In this document: in pieces, positions 30,999 through 35,223 of the stretch
Position numbering within the stretch: position 1 is the stretch's first letter
Layout: every line of letters starts with the position of its first letter
Source of the DNA: a virus
Strand: one strand, 5' to 3'
IMG/VR virus record: IMGVR_UViG_3300044492_000058
Span: 1 to 35,223 of that record
DNA length: 35,223 bases
Made by a program: the position numbers and the translations under genes
The notes under the pieces: generated by a model
What the model saw: only the letters and a program-made list of their open reading frames with translations
What the model was told of the DNA's origin: nothing
The model's database searches: none

Positions 30999-31975
30999 TA
31001 AGTAGTAAGGGCAGAAAGTAGTGCAAGCGGATAGAAAATGTTAACGCCACCAGAACGAGCAATACAATCAGTAACGATTTCTAGATTGCGTGCTTCCGGA
31101 GGAAGTTGCGAAAACGGCATAACATACATATGCGCGATGTTTTCCGCACTGCGCTCGTAAAGTAGACCCAAATCCTTAGTTCCGCTAGATGCAGCGTTAG
31201 TAAGTTCCCAAATATTCTCTACTGTAATATTCGGATACTGCGAACGAAACCACATCATCGGCGTAACCATACTACCCGCCGCAGTAATGAATTTAGTCGA
31301 TGCGGCAGTAAACGCTTTTGGTGCCAATTCAAGATGAGTTGGCGCGTGCGTTCCTTTTACTTGGTTCTGATAACCTGTTACCCAAGCAATAAGATTAGTA
31401 AGGATTTGATCACCAGTAAGAGTTGTCCAATCACCAACTACCGGCAATACTTGTACAGGAATGTTAGGATGTGTAAACAATCCATACAAACCATACATAG
31501 TATCGCCATTTAGCTTAATGGACATAACTTTAAGGTCCATTGCTCTCCTGGCGGCGGCAGCTTTTCTGCTATCTAGCCCAATACCTTGAGCGCGACTAGC
31601 GCGCAACTCATTGATATTATAACCGTAACTATCACCAAGAGTCCTAACACCAACAGATCGCGACACCGTTCTGACATCTGCACGCGGTAGGTCATCTGCA
31701 TAGTTTGATACAACTTTCGCCATACCAACCATATCGTATGCATATTGAGTAACGTTTTCAGCCCATTCCGGAATACTAGTATCATCCGGAACTAGCGCAT
31801 CGGCATTCGTTGCAGGAAGCTGCCGATCGTAAGTAGTAGAGCGCACATAATCTAGCTGACGTGCCAGAAAAATTGTATCGGCATCCTCACGAAAATTATT
31901 CTTAACAATGGGCGCATTGGCCAACATTGCTACATCTGATTCATCGTAATGAATGTGTTCCAGTGGCCCAGGCAT
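30998..31975 (-). CDS. Major capsid protein, DUF2184 family
   Basis: The product is 325 residues. The N-terminal part IFLARQLDYVRSTTYDRQLPATNADALVP is the family signature of DUF2184 capsid proteins, an HK97-fold group. The YAYDMVGMAKVVSNYADDLPRADV part and the C-terminal SGGVNIFYPLALL are also conserved. The gene sits after the decoration protein and scaffold-protease genes, as is usual. The start is ATG 31975, about 25 bases after the previous gene. Confidence 0.88.
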   Translation of the reverse strand: MPGPLEHIHYDESDVAMLANAPIVKNNFREDADTIFLARQLDYVRSTTYDRQLPATNADALVPDDTSIPEWAENVTQYAYDMVGMAKVVSNYADDLPRADVRTVSRSVGVRTLGDSYGYNINELRASRAQGIGLDSRKAAAARRAMDLKVMSIKLNGDTMYGLYGLFTHPNIPVQVLPVVGDWTTLTGDQILTNLIAWVTGYQNQVKGTHAPTHLELAPKAFTAASTKFITAAGSMVTPMMWFRSQYPNITVENIWELTNAASSGTKDLGLLYERSAENIAHMYVMPFSQLPPEARNLEIVTDCIARSGGVNIFYPLALLSALTT

Positions 31976-32000
31976 AGTTTGTTTCCCCTAACTAATGATG

Positions 32001-32489
32001 TTAAACGTTGGGATTGTGAAGTTCTACAACAGCAGCAAGTGTAGTAGTTACACCATCCGCGTTCAACAAACTAATGGCTTGCGAACGAAATACTGCATTC
32101 GTTACTGCAACGCCAGTAGTATTAAACTTGCCTGTAGTAGCATCGGCTTTACAAGCTACACCATCATTAATACCAGTGCCAGAATCCACAGCGGCCCAGC
32201 AACGACCGCGTGTTAGTACCGATACCGCAGTCTTATCCGGATACTGGCCAAGATAACCATAGATATGATCATGTAGTGCAACACCAACGCCAAGTGTAGC
32301 ACTTGCACCATTCTTAATAGTCATTGCACCAGCGCCAGTACGTTGTACTGCAACACCAATAGTAACGCCAAGCGCCGGATCGCTAGCAGCGAAAGTATCG
32401 ACGTTATCGTCCATACTATCTTCTTTCATGCCAACAAAGGCCGGAGCCATATAGTTAGCATAAACATTGTTACTAATCGAGAATGACAT
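32001..32489 (-). CDS. Capsid decoration / cement protein, DUF2190-like
   Basis: The product is 162 residues and beta-rich, with GVAVQRTGAGAMTIKNG, GVALHDHIYGYLGQYP and VLTRGRCWAAVDSGTGI. This matches the Gp24-like structural cement proteins near DUF2190. It would bind on top of the capsid and stabilise it. It starts one base after the stop of the protease/scaffold gene, with a good AAAAGGAGGC leader. Confidence 0.75.
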   Translation of the reverse strand: MSFSISNNVYANYMAPAFVGMKEDSMDDNVDTFAASDPALGVTIGVAVQRTGAGAMTIKNGASATLGVGVALHDHIYGYLGQYPDKTAVSVLTRGRCWAAVDSGTGINDGVACKADATTGKFNTTGVAVTNAVFRSQAISLLNADGVTTTLAAVVELHNPNV

Positions 32490-33554
32490 TTATGCAGCCT
32501 CCTTTTCACCACGGATGCGAGCAATCATTCTCGCCCTAGCATCAATTGAGGAAGTACCAGAATTACTGGTATCTTGTTTCGTTACAGTCTTAGTCTTTTG
32601 ATCAGCAGTCTTAGTATTCTTGTTATCTGCATTAGCAATAGTAATGTCAAATGCAGAATCTACATAATCATCGGAACGATCAGTAAAGTCCAGATCATTA
32701 CCAAGCTTCTTAATGATCAATTCTTTAATAGAACGATCACTAGCGTTACTATCAAACTTAATTGACAGTTGTTCCGCTTTGTCTTCAAGCTTAACGCGAC
32801 TCCTGGCGGAGGAATTCGCCAGTTTTACTGCATTCTCTTGTTCTTGCTTTGCGGTAACAAGTGCAGCCTTAGCAACATCGACTTGTGCATCAGCCTTATC
32901 AGCACGAGTCTTCAACGAAACAATTTCTTCAAGCATTTCCTTGAACTTTACTACCACTTCATTAGCGGCAGCATATTCTAGTCCGTTATCAAAACGGACT
33001 TTCCCTAGTGTAACTTCTGCCATGTCATCCTCCGTAGGAAAAGAACTGCGATCTTCACTATCTAGTCTAATTCTCGCGTTACCAGCACGACCTTTATGTA
33101 CAACAGCCAAATGATTGTATTTTATTCCACGTTGGATACAATCATAAGGTTGACCGTTATACTCGCCAGGAGTTTCGTCAATCTTGCAGACATAGCCTAG
33201 CGAAAGATCACGTTTGTTACCGATTTTCTTTACATTGTGAATAACTATATCAGCAACTACATTGTTTTCATTCAGTTTTTCCCCGGAAGACATTACATTA
33301 CCAACAATAATCCCATCTAGATTACTGTCAATGGTGAGAATTCCATTATGACCATCAGTAATAGGAATAGCACGCAACGAATTCAAGCTATCTGCGCTGA
33401 ATACTTCATCTTCTGGCCGATATTCTCTTACTACTTTACCTTTACTATCATGATACTTGAATATACCGGCGCGCGTAATAACTGGCTTGTCGATGATCCA
33501 GCCTTCCGCTGTAACATCGGCTTTTAGCTCAATTACATCATAACGAACTGGCAT
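32490..33554 (-). CDS. Prohead protease-scaffold, DUF2213 family
   Basis: The product is 354 residues. The N-terminal DUF2213 domain (about 1-165) has AIPITDGHN (62-70), DLSLGY (116-121) and NHLAVVHKGRAG (147-158). Ser118 and the His residues 69 and 148 are likely active-site members of an assemblin-like protease (inference from the fold family). Residues 195-265 form a long charged coiled coil, the scaffold part. It overlaps the head morphogenesis gene by one base. Confidence 0.82.
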   Translation of the reverse strand: MPVRYDVIELKADVTAEGWIIDKPVITRAGIFKYHDSKGKVVREYRPEDEVFSADSLNSLRAIPITDGHNGILTIDSNLDGIIVGNVMSSGEKLNENNVVADIVIHNVKKIGNKRDLSLGYVCKIDETPGEYNGQPYDCIQRGIKYNHLAVVHKGRAGNARIRLDSEDRSSFPTEDDMAEVTLGKVRFDNGLEYAAANEVVVKFKEMLEEIVSLKTRADKADAQVDVAKAALVTAKQEQENAVKLANSSARSRVKLEDKAEQLSIKFDSNASDRSIKELIIKKLGNDLDFTDRSDDYVDSAFDITIANADNKNTKTADQKTKTVTKQDTSNSGTSSIDARARMIARIRGEKEAA

Positions 33555-34408
33555 TATTCTACTTCTTCCAGTAATGACGCCTCAAACGCTACAAACTCTG
33601 GCAATACTGGTTCTGCCCAGCAACGACATTGATAATCTTCACCTGGGTGATTATCATCCGTTTCGCTAGGCGGATTATCCCAACTAAAGTATTGCCCATC
33701 TACTTCTTCGTGAGATTCTCTTACCCGTTCATCACCAACTGTTCGCCAAATGTAACCTTCTACGCCAATATCTTGTTGACGTTCTTTAGTTAGTTCGCCA
33801 TTAAGCTTGGCAACCTGATCACGCGCTATTAAGGTTGCGCGACTATCACTCACTTCTGTTCGTTCCGACATTATATCAAAAACTTGTTTCGTTAGGTCTT
33901 TTAGGTTAGTTCCCTGTATTAGTGCTTCCCTAGTTTGGGCAGCAATTTGGTTACTGGTCTTAAACGGGATATCCTTAATCAGCAACGAATTGTTGCGTGA
34001 CCAGTTACCAAGTAACGACCGATACTTTTCGGAATTTTCCTTAGTTGGATCAACTCCATACTGCGACCGCATCAATCGTTTCCATTGAGCTTTATTGTAT
34101 TCATTTACTTGTGGTCCTACTCGTTGCATTTCTTTAATAGCTTGATTAGTATGCGTAGTCATTTTGTCAGCGATACGTCGCATAGTCTTATCTAGTCTAT
34201 CCTGCCAGCCAGTATATGCATCTTGTCTAACTTCACCAGTTGGCAAATTCGTTGCAGTAGCTTCCTCGGCCATAAGTGGTACTTGTGGCGACATATACCT
34301 CTTAAGTAACAATTTATACTGATTATTCATTTTCAACAAAATACGCCGATAGGCCCACTCCTGGCCGACAGGGTATTTCATTGGAATAATCGGTTTACGC
34401 GGTCGCAT
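33554..34408 (-). CDS. Head morphogenesis protein, Mu gpF / SPP1 gp7-like
   Basis: The product is 284 residues. The core (about 160-265) shows the phage Mu F-like signature: SRATLIARDQVAKLNGE, then WRTVGDERVRESHEEVDG (221-238, with Asp226, Arg230 and His233) and a final PGEDYQCRCW (255-264). It acts in head assembly or DNA ejection. It overlaps the portal gene by 14 bases. Confidence 0.85.
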   Translation of the reverse strand: MRPRKPIIPMKYPVGQEWAYRRILLKMNNQYKLLLKRYMSPQVPLMAEEATATNLPTGEVRQDAYTGWQDRLDKTMRRIADKMTTHTNQAIKEMQRVGPQVNEYNKAQWKRLMRSQYGVDPTKENSEKYRSLLGNWSRNNSLLIKDIPFKTSNQIAAQTREALIQGTNLKDLTKQVFDIMSERTEVSDSRATLIARDQVAKLNGELTKERQQDIGVEGYIWRTVGDERVRESHEEVDGQYFSWDNPPSETDDNHPGEDYQCRCWAEPVLPEFVAFEASLLEEVE

Positions 34409-35223
34409 TAGTTGATTCTTCTTCTGGAACGTCTAGTTGTGTAGTATCTACACCTTCCGCATAATCAATTCCGCCAGCATCCGCCGGAATTTCGTCAGGA
34501 AACTCATATTCAACGTATTTGTTAACGATTATCTTGCGAATTTCATCTGGACTAATGATGCCATTGGTTAACAATGTCATCAACATGGTTACTTCAGTAT
34601 TATTGGCTTCTTGATTCGTTTTGTTAGTAGTTGCTACCTCGATTTCACTTGGCACCCATAGTGGATTAAATACAATATGCCAAGTATCGGGTAGTTTATC
34701 AGTATAGCTACGCTGTATATACAAAAGTGAGATAATTTTCTCTAAACAAGGCTTGGCAATTACTTGTTGGATGTGTGATACCATGCCGTAATAAGATTCA
34801 AGATCACCAGCGCCAGTAGCATTAAGGCCGGTTGTTGACTTTCCGAAAAGAATAACAACAGGGATATTACTACTAGCCGATAGTGCGGTTTGATACTCTT
34901 GAATAACCGATTGTACACCATCTAAACCTAGGTTTTCGATAGTATAACTATCTTTGGCATCAACTACCACTGAATTTAGGTTGCCACGCACCAAATCTAC
35001 TAGATTTATTCGTTTCGATACCTGATCATCAGCTTGCTCGGCAAATAGATCGCCCAAGCCTTCCATTTGATAAATACCTTGTTGTTTCCTTTCTAGTAGT
35101 CTAATAGTCCATTGTAGTGCTTGATCGTAACGACTTAGATCATCTATGCAACCTTCTAGTGCCGATCGACCAATCCAAGCTAAACCTTGTCTAACAGATT
35201 GTTTCAGTGGCAACGGTTCGCCA
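34395..35223 (-). CDS. Portal protein, DUF1073-like, N-terminus beyond the window
   Basis: 276 codons are visible, and the frame is open through the right edge. The TTG at 35213 is an internal Leu in all likelihood. DUF1073-type portal features are GIYQMEGLGDLFAEQ and IPVVILFGKSTTGLNATGAGD, followed by LESYYGMVSHIQQ. The C-terminal part has the LWVPSEIEVATTNKTNQEAN wing-type helix and an acidic tail. The family is about 450-500 residues, so roughly the N-terminal 40% is missing. The portal forms the dodecameric DNA gate of the head. Confidence 0.85.
   Translation of the reverse strand, partial: GEPLPLKQSVRQGLAWIGRSALEGCIDDLSRYDQALQWTIRLLERKQQGIYQMEGLGDLFAEQADDQVSKRINLVDLVRGNLNSVVVDAKDSYTIENLGLDGVQSVIQEYQTALSASSNIPVVILFGKSTTGLNATGAGDLESYYGMVSHIQQVIAKPCLEKIISLLYIQRSYTDKLPDTWHIVFNPLWVPSEIEVATTNKTNQEANNTEVTMLMTLLTNGIISPDEIRKIIVNKYVEYEFPDEIPADAGGIDYAEGVDTTQLDVPEEESTNATA

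Overview
This window is part of a tailed-phage genome (or a prophage copy of one) of the contractile-tail, myovirus type. Evidence for this is a 26-kb leftward block (8781 to the right edge) that reads, in order of transcription, portal, Mu F-like head morphogenesis protein, DUF2213 prohead protease/scaffold, decoration protein, DUF2184 major capsid protein, small connector genes, tail terminator, DUF3383 sheath, DUF3277 tube, tail chaperone, tape measure, baseplate hub, spike, gp25, baseplate J, DUF2612, a set of tail fibres and two small membrane proteins. Junctions are tight (ATGA and TAATG overlaps), so this is one late transcription unit whose promoter lies outside the window. No integrase, polymerase, terminase or endolysin is visible. 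The host cannot be named; the family content fits a proteobacterial host.

The left 7.2 kb is the early/accessory side. A leftward gene runs off the left edge (1-198). Next is about 940 bases without a gene, holding operator-like palindromes, a GC- and CTAG-rich repeat-filled stretch and a possible early promoter. From 1136 a rightward series of very small genes follows. Many of these are separated by a recurring intergenic cassette: conserved flanks around a hairpin whose stem sequence differs at every site but always stays self-complementary.

The most notable part is 6352-8756. A 282-residue protein with an IS110/Nop-like RNA-binding fold signature but no nuclease domain is followed after 12 bases by an array of 42 units with a 36-base period. 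Each unit is a 9-base motif (consensus ATAGTAACA), a 9-base variable spacer, a second 9-base motif (AACGAGTTA or AGTGAACCA) and a second 9-base variable spacer. This is the architecture of TIGR-Tas (tandem interspaced guide RNA) systems, in which the array is processed to 36-nt tigRNAs that guide a Nop-domain Tas protein to DNA through two short spacers. The protein here corresponds to the nuclease-less TasA type. Two likely DNA-binding proteins (HTH-like and Arc-type RHH) lie just upstream in the same operon.

Across the whole window the octamer GCCAGGAG/CTCCTGGC occurs 34 times by my count, in all reading frames and between genes, against about one expected by chance. It is absent from the TIGR array but sits just beyond its end.
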